DNA of 43,213 nucleotides. It comes from Candidatus Bathyarchaeota archaeon. GTDB lineage: Archaea; Thermoproteota; Bathyarchaeia; Bathyarchaeales; DTEX01. The stretch lies in NCBI GenBank assembly GCA_018397065.1, contig JAGTRI010000010.1, forward strand, positions 1 through 43,213, read 5' to 3'. Of this stretch, positions 31,741 through 40,443 are shown one piece after another (positions within the stretch are counted from its first letter, which is position 1; the number at the start of each line of letters is the position of its first letter). The position numbers and the translations under genes were made by a program. The notes beneath the pieces are model-generated. The model saw only the letters and a program-made list of their open reading frames with translations, was not told where the DNA came from and did not search any database.

Positions 31741-32250
31741 CTACTGTTTCAGCAACTTCAAAGTTTCTCGGCAAAAGTCAGGCAGGTCAGCTGGAACCCT
31801 CGAGGTTACCAAGTTTCCGTCAACCACCACAGAGCGGTCTTCCCAATTTGCGCCCGCGTTCTTCAGGTCTGTGGCAACCGCAGCGTAGCTTGTAACCTTT
31901 TTCCCTCGGACAACGTCGGCTTCGATAAGCATCTGAGGGCCGTGACAGATTGCGGCGACAACCTTGCCTTTTGCAACGGCGTCCCTAACAAGGTTGACAA
32001 GAGGCTTCTTTGTCCTCATCCTGTCTGGAGCCCGGCCTCCTGGAATTATAACTGCCTCGTACTCGTCGATTTTCACGTTTTCAGCCGCCAAGTCCGCCGC
32101 CAAACTGTAACCGTGGTCGCCAACGTACGTTTCCTTAGCCTTCGACCCGACGAGGTCAACCTTGAAGCCTGCCTCCTGAAGCCTATAGTAAGGAACGAGA
32201 AGCTCTGCCTCTTGAAAACCGTTGTCGATAAGAACCAAGGCTTTCTTCAC
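31741..32250 (-). CDS. DJ-1/PfpI family protein
   Basis: 169-residue protein of the PfpI/DJ-1 superfamily. The conserved acidic region NGFQEAELLVPYYRL is followed by AVIIPGGRAPDRMR and the nucleophile elbow AAICHGPQML containing the catalytic cysteine-histidine pair. Further family motifs are KKVTSYAAVATDLKNAGANWEDRSVVVDGNLVTSR. Known activities in the family include glyoxalase/deglycase-like and protease-like reactions. GTG 32250 is the family-like start (VKKALVLID); the ATG at 32268 would add six hydrophobic residues. It converges on the CYTH gene, and its start faces trxB. Confidence 0.9.
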   Translation of the reverse strand: MKKALVLIDNGFQEAELLVPYYRLQEAGFKVDLVGSKAKETYVGDHGYSLAADLAAENVKIDEYEAVIIPGGRAPDRMRTKKPLVNLVRDAVAKGKVVAAICHGPQMLIEADVVRGKKVTSYAAVATDLKNAGANWEDRSVVVDGNLVTSRVPADLPDFCRETLKLLKQ

Positions 32251-32352
32251 AAACACCACCAACAACATAACAGCACACGGCCAAAATTAAACGTTCCGAA
32301 AGACAAACCCTATAGACAAGACCTAAAAACTCATTAACCAAAGAAACCAATA

Positions 32353-32363
32353 AACATTTAAGG
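32353..32363 (+). promoter_or_regulatory. TATA box of trxB
   Basis: AACATTTAAGG centred near 32358 predicts transcription from about 32384, four bases before ATG 32388. The mRNA is therefore near-leaderless. Confidence 0.45.
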
Positions 32364-32387
32364 AAAGACTTTGGAAGGCAACCAGCC

Positions 32388-33302
32388 ATGTACGACGTCA
32401 TCGTAATTGGCTCAGGCCCAGCAGGCTTAACCGCAGCCATCTACACAAGCAGGGCGAAACTAAAAACCCTAGTCGCAGCAGGCGTAACGTGGGGCGGACA
32501 GCTCATGCTTACAAAGGAGGTGGAAAACTTTCCAGGATTCAAAGACGGCATCCTAGGACCCGACCTCATGGAAAACATGCTTAAGCAGGCGGAAAAGTTC
32601 GGAGCGGAAATCCTGTTCGAAGAAGTTTCAGAGGTTGACTTTTCAACCAAGCCCTTCAAGGTAAAGGCAGGCGACAACGTTTACGAGGCACGCTCAATCA
32701 TCATAGCCACAGGCGCCTCACCGAAGTGGCTGGGCCTTGAAAGCGAAAAAAGGCTGACAGGCAGAGGAATCTCGGTCTGCGCTACGTGTGACGCAGCCTT
32801 CTTCAAAGATAAGATGACCGCGGTCATAGGGGGAGGAGACACGGCCATACAGGACGCCATAGAACTTTCCAGATTCGCAAGCCAAGTGTTCGTCATCCAC
32901 CGCAGAGACCAACTGCGAGCCTCAAGGATTCTTCAGGAGCGAGCTTTCAACAACCCGAAGATCAAATTTGTCTGGAACAGCACAGTTCAGGAAATCCTAG
33001 GCCAAGACAAGGTTGAAGGCATAAAGCTTAGGAGAACAGACACGGGCGCCGAGTCTATATTGAGGTGCGAAGCTGTGTTCCTTGCCATCGGCCACGAGCC
33101 GAACACGCAGATTTTCAGGGGAAAACTGGAACTTGACGAGAAAGGATACATAGTTGTCAAGAATGAGACCCGAACAAGCGTAGAAGGAGTCTTCGCAGCA
33201 GGTGACGTACAAGACCCCCGTTACAAACAGGCCATAACCGCAGCAGCCGCAGGATGCAAAGCAGCCCTAGACGCACAAAGGTACCTTGAAGAAAACTCGT
33301 AA
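32388..33302 (+). CDS. trxB: thioredoxin reductase (NAD(P)H-dependent flavoprotein)
   Basis: Redox enzyme of 304 residues that uses FAD and a CxxC disulphide to reduce thioredoxin or a similar protein. The FAD motif is GSGPAGLTAAIYTSRA, the redox centre is CATCDAAF, the pyridine nucleotide site is IGGGDTAIQDA, and the C-terminal FAD motif is GVFAAGDVQDPRYKQ. All four are intact, so activity is expected. No thioredoxin gene is next to it. It precedes a 243-bp gap with a possible small minus-strand ORF. Confidence 0.95.
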   Translation: MYDVIVIGSGPAGLTAAIYTSRAKLKTLVAAGVTWGGQLMLTKEVENFPGFKDGILGPDLMENMLKQAEKFGAEILFEEVSEVDFSTKPFKVKAGDNVYEARSIIIATGASPKWLGLESEKRLTGRGISVCATCDAAFFKDKMTAVIGGGDTAIQDAIELSRFASQVFVIHRRDQLRASRILQERAFNNPKIKFVWNSTVQEILGQDKVEGIKLRRTDTGAESILRCEAVFLAIGHEPNTQIFRGKLELDEKGYIVVKNETRTSVEGVFAAGDVQDPRYKQAITAAAAGCKAALDAQRYLEENS

Positions 33303-33344
33303 AAATACATCCGGAAAACTGGCTGTTTTTGCAGCGTCTTTAGA

Positions 33345-33461
33345 TTATGCTGCGGTTACGCATCTTTTCTTCTTCCAACGTTGTAAAGTCTTTTGGTGGT
33401 TAACGATTTCTGGTTCAGGTTTCTTATGGAGCTTCTCGTATAAGCCTTCATTCATCTTCAT
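33345..33461 (-). CDS. possible small protein of 38 residues
   Basis: Small ORF in the otherwise empty 33303-33545 gap. The product is basic and highly charged, with M-K-M-N-E-G-L-Y-E-K-L-H-K-K-P-E-P-E near the N terminus and Q-R-W-K-K-K-R near the end. The codon pattern looks protein-like, but no family is recognised. No convincing ribosome-binding site or TATA element is seen in front. It could also be the remnant of a degraded gene. This is a tentative call. Confidence 0.28.
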   Translation of the reverse strand: MKMNEGLYEKLHKKPEPEIVNHQKTLQRWKKKRCVTAA

Positions 33462-33545
33462 CAAATAACCAAACTGTACAAAACATCTTTTGGATAAGAT
33501 ATTTCTCGTGGAAAGCTTAAATTTGTTGCTGTTGATGGGATATTT

Positions 33546-34724
33546 ATGCCGAGATATTCAGACGTGCTGGACAAGGTTCCCAAGTACCCATTTGCCCGCG
33601 TGAGTCAGCTCTCAAGGGAGGTCCAAGAAAGAGACAAAATTGATGTGGTGAACATCAGAATAGGCATACCTGATAGAGAGGCTCCAGAAACCATTAAGAG
33701 GCTTGTGTCGAAGTACGTTCTCGCAAAAAACTCAACCTTCGGCTATCCCTGCGATGTGCATCCTGAAAGAGGAATCCCTGAGCTTGTCGAAGCCATTATT
33801 ACGCACTACCGCGAGAGACACGGGGTAGACCTGAAACCCGAAAATATAGCAGTCACAAGCTGGACAAAAGAAGCCCTTCACAACATTGCTAGACTATTTG
33901 GGAAAGGAAACGGCGTTGTACCAGTTCCCGTTTACCCCGCTTACGTTGCTGGAATTCTGCTTTCAGGCCACAAACCTAGAACCGTTCCTTCGTTTGAGGA
34001 AACAAACTGGCTTCCAAACATGACATTTACAAAAAACGACGCCTTCTTCTATTTCTGCGACCCAAACAACCCGACTGGAGCTGTTGCGGACCGCGGTTAT
34101 TACGATAACCTTTTATGTGAAATGGTGAAGCACGATGTTGGCGGCATTTTCGACAAGGCCTATAAGGACTACGTCTTCGACGACAACGTGAAGCCTGTCT
34201 CGATAACTGAGTTTCCTGAAATGTTGGATTACGGATTTGAGGTTGTTTCTTTTTCGAAGCACTGCAACTTTGTAGGCATAGGGCTTGGGTGGATAGTCAG
34301 CAGCAAACAAAACATAGACAGGTGGCTTAAACTGTCAAGCCAGTACAGCCAAGGCGTAGCATGGTACGTGCAAAAGGCAGGTGTGGAAGCCTTGACAAAC
34401 CCTGAGGTAAAAAACGAAATCCGCGCGTACATGGAAGAGGTTAAACAGAGAAAAGACACTTTTGTTCAAGGCCTAAACAAGATAGGATTCAAATGCAAGC
34501 CGCCTAAGGCAACTCCCTACTTGTTTCCAAGAATTCCCGAGGTGTTCGGAGACGACGATGAACGTTTCGCATTGAAGGTTCTCTTAGAAAAAGCACATGT
34601 TGCGGTTATGCCAGGCTCGTATTTTGGAGAGTCTGGTAAAGGCTATGTTCGAGCCACGTTGTTCCAGCCGAAATCCGTGATTGAGGAAGCCCTCCGAAGA
34701 ATAATTGAAATTAGAAACTGGTGA
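33546..34724 (+). CDS. PLP-dependent aminotransferase, class I/II
   Basis: Fold-type I aminotransferase of 392 residues, in the group that includes LL-diaminopimelate and aspartate/aromatic aminotransferases. The PLP lysine is K238 in SFSKHCNFVGIGLGW. The phosphate and ring contacts appear in CDPNNPTGAVADR and the GIFDKAYKDYVFD region, and the C-terminal arginine is in GKGYVRATLFQP. Small-side features (FGYPCDVHPERGIPELVEAI) match the LL-DAP-AT/alanine-type lineage. The substrate is not certain. It stands by itself ahead of the TPR gene, 50 nt upstream. Confidence 0.9.
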   Translation: MPRYSDVLDKVPKYPFARVSQLSREVQERDKIDVVNIRIGIPDREAPETIKRLVSKYVLAKNSTFGYPCDVHPERGIPELVEAIITHYRERHGVDLKPENIAVTSWTKEALHNIARLFGKGNGVVPVPVYPAYVAGILLSGHKPRTVPSFEETNWLPNMTFTKNDAFFYFCDPNNPTGAVADRGYYDNLLCEMVKHDVGGIFDKAYKDYVFDDNVKPVSITEFPEMLDYGFEVVSFSKHCNFVGIGLGWIVSSKQNIDRWLKLSSQYSQGVAWYVQKAGVEALTNPEVKNEIRAYMEEVKQRKDTFVQGLNKIGFKCKPPKATPYLFPRIPEVFGDDDERFALKVLLEKAHVAVMPGSYFGESGKGYVRATLFQPKSVIEEALRRIIEIRNW

Positions 34725-34774
34725 AGTTTTGCAGTTTGTTTTTTAACAAGAAAAACAAATTGGGAAGAGTGTAA

Positions 34775-35638
34775 ATGAGCCGAACAAGGTTTAACGAGCA
34801 CCTTGAATGGATAAGAGAAGCTGAAAATGCAATTGAAAAAGGCAATTTTGAGTCGGCTGCCCGCTTTTTTCAATATGTAAGCACATACTACGGCATGGTG
34901 AACGATGAACCAAACCGGAAAAAATTCGCGGTTAAAACTGGAGAGTCCTACCTCAGCGCGGGCGAAGCGTGTTTAGCTCAAAATGAACTGTTTAAGGCAA
35001 CAACATTTTATGTGAAGGCATCAAGCTTCTTCAACGAAGGCGGAGATGAAGAGAAAAAGAAAGTTTGTGAACTCAAAATTCTGCAGTGCCAGAAAAATTT
35101 GACCAGAGAAGGAATGGAGACCGATATTGATGACATTAGGGAGCTGAAGGCAATTGGAGACTACTTTGCAGACAAAGGCGAATTAGCAAGCAGCCTTGCC
35201 TTCTATCAAACAGCAGCAGATAAAGCTAGAAAACAGGAAAAGACCGCTCTTGCTGCTGGATTGTATAGGAACATTGGAGACTGTTTCAAAGCCCTTAAAG
35301 ATTTTGAGGCTGCTGCAGAAAGATACGCAACAGCTGGCGACCTTTTTCTTTTGTGTGGTAACTATTTTGAGGCGGCACGGCACTTTTGCGAGTCAGGCTT
35401 CTTCTTTATTCGTGTTGGGAAACATCAAAAAGCGTCCATTGTAGCAGCAAAAGCCAGTCTCGCTTGCAACACGGAGGGAATTGACGTTATTTTGGACGAC
35501 CTAAGCGAGGTATGTAAGCTGCTCAGCCAAAAATCTCTGGATGAAGCTAAGGAACGGTGGAGCAAGATAAGAATTAAGTTTAAAAGAAGCTACATCGAAC
35601 TCGTAGACTCCTGCTTTGAGTCGATGACAAAACAATAG
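34775..35638 (+). CDS. TPR protein resembling alpha-SNAP
   Basis: 287-residue helical repeat protein. Repeats of about 35-40 residues are built on A-x-x-F/Y, A-G-D and G-N-x-x-E-A-A: KGNFESAARFFQ, AGEACLAQNELFKATTFYVKASSFF, IGDYFADKGELASSLAFYQTAADKA, IGDCFKALKDFEAAAERYATAGDLF, GNYFEAARHFCESGFFFIRVGKHQKAS. The pattern, and the long helical ending (SLDEAKERWSKIRIKFKRSYIELV), recall eukaryotic alpha-SNAP and related archaeal TPR proteins. No signal peptide or membrane helix is present. A protein-protein scaffold role is likely. Relationship to true SNAP needs a profile search. Confidence 0.78.
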   Translation: MSRTRFNEHLEWIREAENAIEKGNFESAARFFQYVSTYYGMVNDEPNRKKFAVKTGESYLSAGEACLAQNELFKATTFYVKASSFFNEGGDEEKKKVCELKILQCQKNLTREGMETDIDDIRELKAIGDYFADKGELASSLAFYQTAADKARKQEKTALAAGLYRNIGDCFKALKDFEAAAERYATAGDLFLLCGNYFEAARHFCESGFFFIRVGKHQKASIVAAKASLACNTEGIDVILDDLSEVCKLLSQKSLDEAKERWSKIRIKFKRSYIELVDSCFESMTKQ

Positions 35639-35690
35639 GCACCGAAAAACATAAAGCCTTGAATAAATAAAAGAAATCTAAAGTTTTTGT

Positions 35691-36521
35691 CTAGTACCGT
35701 TCGAGGAAGACTCTGCCCCGTTTCAACGAGTTGATAACATCTTTTCCCGTTTCGTCCTCAAGAGCGTACCAGCCGTCATAGCCAATTGCCCTTAATGTTG
35801 CGATATATTCGTCCCATGGAACTAAGCCTTCTCCAACCGTGGCTTTATGCGTTTCCGGATTATGGTCCTTCGCGTGAGTGTGAACAATCCACGGAGCCAA
35901 AATCTTGACGCCTTCGACAACCCCATGCCTAAGCATGTTAGCGGGGTCGTAATTCACCTTAAGCGCCTCTGAGCCTACGTCCTCAATGAAGCTGCGAAGC
36001 GTCTCAGCCTTTTCCTGTCCTGTCTCGATGCAGAAGATTCCGCCAACCTCTTCACCGTAACGGGCAATCTCCAAGCACGATTTTCTCATCGTCTTATAGG
36101 CAGGATCAGACTTGTCAACTAGAATCTCACCTGGATGTGTAGTGACAATCGGCGAACCGAAATCAGCTGCAAGCTTAAGGCTCTTCTTCGTCTTTTCAAC
36201 CCGTTCTCTTAAGCCTCGAGGGTCGCCAAGCGCAGAACCTGGCCAACCATGACCAGGATCAATGGGCCCCACGAGCTGGGCGCAAAAACCACTAATCTCA
36301 AGCCCGTACGAGTTAACGAGCTCCTTTATTTCAGTTCTCATTTTTCCAACGCATCTATCTGGGTCCAGGACACATGGGTTGTTTGGACCGTAGTCGACGC
36401 ACCACAACTGCACCGACTTTACTCCTATCTCGACAGCTGTGGCCAGTTGCTGCTTAAGATGCCCTAAAGTTTCGGTTAGTCCAAGTGACCATATGGCTAA
36501 TCCAATTTTCAGTTTCCCCAT
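35691..36521 (-). CDS. sugar phosphate isomerase/epimerase, TIM barrel
   Basis: 276-residue member of the xylose-isomerase-like/AP-endonuclease-2 fold. The strand-end metal ligands are visible as PIVTTHPGEI, FCIETGQE, KVNYDPANMLRHG, IVHTHAKDHNPET, and the last glutamate in WYALEDETG. Homologues act as sugar epimerases, inosose dehydratases or hydroxypyruvate isomerases. Start ATG 36521 (MGKLKIGLAIWSLG) follows GGTGA at 36531-36527, and the TTG at 36533 would overlap it. Next to the URO-D-like gene at 36674, which is on the same strand, it may share its promoter. Confidence 0.88.
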   Translation of the reverse strand: MGKLKIGLAIWSLGLTETLGHLKQQLATAVEIGVKSVQLWCVDYGPNNPCVLDPDRCVGKMRTEIKELVNSYGLEISGFCAQLVGPIDPGHGWPGSALGDPRGLRERVEKTKKSLKLAADFGSPIVTTHPGEILVDKSDPAYKTMRKSCLEIARYGEEVGGIFCIETGQEKAETLRSFIEDVGSEALKVNYDPANMLRHGVVEGVKILAPWIVHTHAKDHNPETHKATVGEGLVPWDEYIATLRAIGYDGWYALEDETGKDVINSLKRGRVFLERY

Positions 36522-36673
36522 CATCTTCACCAACTAACGATTGCCATAATATCCCTTTCAGGATTTATCTCTTTTTCATCTTGGTTAACCGCATCCAAAA
36601 AAGAAGAAGACCTTGATTGTTCCTTCCCAACGAGAAGGATAAGAATCATTTTTATGACGCCTCAATCCATATT

Positions 36674-37822
36674 TTAACCTAATTTCGGCTTATGAAATTT
36701 GTGATGTTGCCCATATTTCAAGCCGCAGTCAATGTAGTGCAAAATATTTTGTTGAATTTTTCTCTTTAAAGGAGTTGTAATCGGCATCGCAGTTGGGCAA
36801 AGAACAAAGCCTCCAGAATATGCTGCTTGACTGATTGCCTTCTTAACCTGGTTTTCTATGTCCTTTTTACTTCCAACTTCAAAAAGTCTCTCCTCAATGT
36901 TTCCTATAAGCACTGTTTCGGCTCCAAGAATCCTTCTAGCTTCATCAAGCTCTACATCCCCATCTGGAGGAGGCTCCAAAGGATCAACCGCGTCAACGCC
37001 GAGATCCTTAATCGCAGGCAAAACTTTTTTCACCTTACCGTGCGAATGAAGCCTCGCGTAGCCACCGTGTTTGTGAAGCAAGTTAACAAGGTCCAGATCG
37101 TAGAAATTCACAAGTTTATCAAACTCCTTTGGATGCAGATAAGGAGGAGTCGCGTATTCAGGACCGCAAATACGGTACAGTGTAACTGCACCACTTTTGA
37201 GAAGATGTTCAAGGTAGTTACGTATCCGCTCATGAAAGAAGTCCATAAGCTCAAACACAAGAGGCTTGTTGCGCAAATAGACATTTAGAAACCTTGACAA
37301 GCCAAATAGCTCAACAGTTAAACAAAGCGCATCTGGAATGTCGCCCATCAAAATCCCAGCCTCCCCTAACAAACGATTGAGCCTAAAAAACGAGTCTATA
37401 CTTGGACGCCATGGCTCATAGGGCAGAGACAAAATCTTTCTGGCATCATCCTCACTTTCGCAGAACGGCTTAATAGTCCAAGACGTGTGTATGCCCTTAT
37501 CTTGTCTAGCAAGAGTTGAAACAACGCCCTTAGGTGTCGTTACCTCGGTTCTCGTATAAGTTGAGCTCTTTTCGTGCCAAGTTTCAGTTTTGATGCTGTC
37601 TTTGTCGACCAAGCTGTAAAAAAGCACGGGTTTATCATCCGAAGGTGCCCAAAAAAACATTTTATCCGTTTTTCCTTCCGCATACTTTAAGATGGCAACG
37701 TACTCTGGATGTTCGTGTATCCAGCTTTCGTAGAACCCATCGAACTCGTAAAGAGAAATGGGAACCCTGTCTGGAGTTTCGCCTCGAAGAACCATCATGA
37801 GACGCTCTCGACTGCTAGGCAA
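36674..37822 (-). CDS. uroporphyrinogen decarboxylase-family protein, altered zinc motif
   Basis: 382-residue URO-D superfamily protein. It opens with the family element SSRERLMMVLRGETPDRVPISLYEFD and ends with FVLCPTAMPITTPLK and the helix ILHYIDCGLKYG. The usual HxC zinc-ligand stretch reads ARLHSHGKVKKVLPAIKDLG, so the cysteine is replaced by histidine. This makes a classical coenzyme-M or corrinoid methyltransfer role uncertain. The TTG at 37822 follows GGAG. It is on the same strand as the sugar isomerase 153 nt downstream. A demethylation of sugar or aromatic substrates is possible, but no partner genes prove it. Confidence 0.82.
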   Translation of the reverse strand: MPSSRERLMMVLRGETPDRVPISLYEFDGFYESWIHEHPEYVAILKYAEGKTDKMFFWAPSDDKPVLFYSLVDKDSIKTETWHEKSSTYTRTEVTTPKGVVSTLARQDKGIHTSWTIKPFCESEDDARKILSLPYEPWRPSIDSFFRLNRLLGEAGILMGDIPDALCLTVELFGLSRFLNVYLRNKPLVFELMDFFHERIRNYLEHLLKSGAVTLYRICGPEYATPPYLHPKEFDKLVNFYDLDLVNLLHKHGGYARLHSHGKVKKVLPAIKDLGVDAVDPLEPPPDGDVELDEARRILGAETVLIGNIEERLFEVGSKKDIENQVKKAISQAAYSGGFVLCPTAMPITTPLKRKIQQNILHYIDCGLKYGQHHKFHKPKLG

Positions 37823-38011
37823 TTTCCAGTCAGCTCCAACTTGTGAATTGTCTTAAACGTTCAAATAACATTAATTTGTATATAAAAAAACCTCAACAAT
37901 AGAATATTGAAGCCCATGCAATTATTGCGGAAAACAGGTTTATCAATCAACTCGTTAAAGTTTGAATTAAAAGAAAAAGGATTAAACCAGAAGCGACATG
38001 ATATGTAATCA

Positions 38012-40402
38012 ATGAAAAGAACAAACCTTGTAAGACGGTCCAAAAAAATCATCCACACATTTCTCGTCATGCTATTAGTTTCGTTAGCCTTTCGCCTACC
38101 CATACCAACATGTGGCTCAAGCGGGAACATACTCATCAACGCAACGACGTTTCCAAGCCCAGATGTCATAATCCAAATAGGACAGAACATGAGCCTATAC
38201 TTTGGCCATGTAACATGGTCAGGCGCCCAAATCAAGCTTTACCTTAGCAAAGACGGTTACTCGTCTATTTCCAGCCAAACAGACATAAGATTTGGGCCGA
38301 CGTTTGACATCATAAAAATAATGGGCAACACAATTGACGCAACGTCGTATCCTGGATTCACGGTGGGAAAGAACTGGATTAACGGAACCTTGCCTAAAAC
38401 TCTTGAGGTTTGGGGAGGACAATGTTTTGTGAAAGCTCTAGATGGCTCTTCAGCCGCCGTAGCAGTGACAGACAAGTCCTTCACAATATTAGCCATACTG
38501 GAAGTTGCTCCAAGCTACGGGCCTGGAAAAACAACTGTGGAACTCAGGGGTTACTCTTTACCCTCAAACGATTATGCCAATCTGAGTTACAACGCGGGAA
38601 ACGGGTGGAAACCTCTCGCCAATTTTGTTCAAGCTAATGAAAACGGTCGATTATCGTATTTCACTTCAGCGCCAGACGTGGCTGAGGTACAGTCTGAGGG
38701 AATAACTGCAGAGTCTTTTTCAAAAGTAACTTTTAAAATGACTGTTAACAGCACAGGTCAAATTACCAATGGCACTTTCAACGAGTACCGAAGAGGCGTA
38801 AAACAGGTGTATTCTCCGGACTCAAAAAACCTAACAATCTCAGAGGGTCGCCTTATTGGAAACAACACGGATTTGGCGTTTTATAATTTCTTTGTCAGAG
38901 TGAAAGGAGATCTCACCATTGTCGGACAATGGTTTAACCCAGGAACAGTTACGGTTCTGTGGGACAACACGACACTTATGGGCTCCGTAACAGCTGACAC
39001 TAACGGCTTCTTTACAGCTTCAGTTGTTGTGCCAATCACGACTGAGGGCAACCATACCGTCACTATTCGAGACTCAGCAGTTAGATTCGTACTTAGAGTG
39101 CTTTGCCTATCACTTTCGGACACGATTCCGCCAGTTGCCGACGCAGGCCCAGACTTAACAGTAAACGAAGACACAACCATGGTTTTTGACGGCTCAGGTT
39201 CATCAGACAACAAGGGCATAGTCAGCTACGTTTGGACCTTCACCGACGTCGTTCAAAAAAAGCTGGTCGGGGTGTCCCCGGAATATGTTTTTGAGAATCC
39301 CGGAATTTACTATGTCTGGCTTAATGTTACCGACCTTGGTGGAAACTGGAACACAGATGAGCTTGTAATCACGGTGCTTGACGTAACAAAACCCGTGCCA
39401 AAAGTCGAGCTCAACCAAATTGTAAACGAGGACACAATTGTCACGCTTGACGGATCCAAATCAACAGACAACGTAGGCGTGACGTCCTACACTTGGACAA
39501 TTTTTGAAGACACAACTATAGTCCTTATTGGATCAACTGTTGAACACAATTTCTCAAAACCCGGCGTCTACACCATTATGCTGAACGTAACTGACGCAGC
39601 TGGCAACTGGGGAGCCGATGTACTTAACATAAAAGTCTTAGACATAACTAATCCTGTGGCTGAAGCTGGCTCCTACCAATCCGTAGTCGAAGGCGCCGAA
39701 GTGAGATTTTATGCTGGTATGTCACGCGACAATGTTGGAATCGTCTCCTACAATTGGGACTTTGGAGACGGAACAAACAGCTCAGGCGTGGCAGTTAGCC
39801 ACGTGTATTCTGCCCCTGGAGAATACGTTGTTGTCTTAACAGTTTTTGACAAAGCTGGCAATAGAGCAGTGGACTCAACAGTAGTCACCGTACTAAGGGA
39901 CACAGACAGAGACTCGACACCTGACATACTTGACGACGACGATGACGGAGACGGAATGCCGGATGAATGGGAACTACGTTTCAGGCTAAATCCAACTGAA
40001 CCGTCCGACGCACACATGGACATGGATGGAGATGGATTAACTAACCTGCAAGAGTTTCTAGGCAACACAAACCCAAACGATTTCTTTTCGCCATTAACAG
40101 CTTGGATTATAGGTGTAACGCTTGTTCCAATAATTGCAGTTATTGCCGCAATCTATATTGTCAGCCGAACAGCCAAAGTCAGCAAAGAAGAATATGTTGA
40201 AAAAGAGGTCGCAAAGTTCCTGCAGCAGTTCCCCGACATACAAGAACTGAACCCTGGGTACTACATCTGGAAACTTGCTGAAATCAGGCAGGAGGCTGAA
40301 AAACAATACGAGGAACTCACAACAACAGGATACATCATAACTACAAGAACATCAATAAGAAAACGCCTAGCAAAAGCACTAAAAAAGAAGCAGCAAAAAT
40401 AA
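38012..40402 (+). CDS. cell-surface protein with PKD domains and calcium repeats, C-terminal anchor
   Basis: 796-residue secreted protein. The N terminus (MKRTNLVRRSKKIIHTFLVMLLVSLAF) is a basic signal peptide. Residues about 40-370 form a beta-rich region without a recognised family. Three PKD domains follow (about 373-462, 463-548, 549-628), the third with the classic YNWDFGDGT and VSHVYSAPGEYVV. Then comes an acidic calcium-repeat stretch (about 629-690), with thrombospondin-3-like DTDRDSTPD, DGDGMPDEWE and DMDGDGLTN. A membrane helix (about 699-719) is followed by a charged cytoplasmic tail of 77 residues ending in lysines. The tail with helices (EVAKFLQQFPDIQEL) is long for a mere anchor. 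No catalytic domain is visible; adhesion or S-layer attachment is the likely role. Confidence 0.88.
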   Translation: MKRTNLVRRSKKIIHTFLVMLLVSLAFRLPIPTCGSSGNILINATTFPSPDVIIQIGQNMSLYFGHVTWSGAQIKLYLSKDGYSSISSQTDIRFGPTFDIIKIMGNTIDATSYPGFTVGKNWINGTLPKTLEVWGGQCFVKALDGSSAAVAVTDKSFTILAILEVAPSYGPGKTTVELRGYSLPSNDYANLSYNAGNGWKPLANFVQANENGRLSYFTSAPDVAEVQSEGITAESFSKVTFKMTVNSTGQITNGTFNEYRRGVKQVYSPDSKNLTISEGRLIGNNTDLAFYNFFVRVKGDLTIVGQWFNPGTVTVLWDNTTLMGSVTADTNGFFTASVVVPITTEGNHTVTIRDSAVRFVLRVLCLSLSDTIPPVADAGPDLTVNEDTTMVFDGSGSSDNKGIVSYVWTFTDVVQKKLVGVSPEYVFENPGIYYVWLNVTDLGGNWNTDELVITVLDVTKPVPKVELNQIVNEDTIVTLDGSKSTDNVGVTSYTWTIFEDTTIVLIGSTVEHNFSKPGVYTIMLNVTDAAGNWGADVLNIKVLDITNPVAEAGSYQSVVEGAEVRFYAGMSRDNVGIVSYNWDFGDGTNSSGVAVSHVYSAPGEYVVVLTVFDKAGNRAVDSTVVTVLRDTDRDSTPDILDDDDDGDGMPDEWELRFRLNPTEPSDAHMDMDGDGLTNLQEFLGNTNPNDFFSPLTAWIIGVTLVPIIAVIAAIYIVSRTAKVSKEEYVEKEVAKFLQQFPDIQELNPGYYIWKLAEIRQEAEKQYEELTTTGYIITTRTSIRKRLAKALKKKQQK

Positions 40403-40443
40403 CTGTAAATTATAAGATTTCGCATCCACTATCCTGTATTTTT

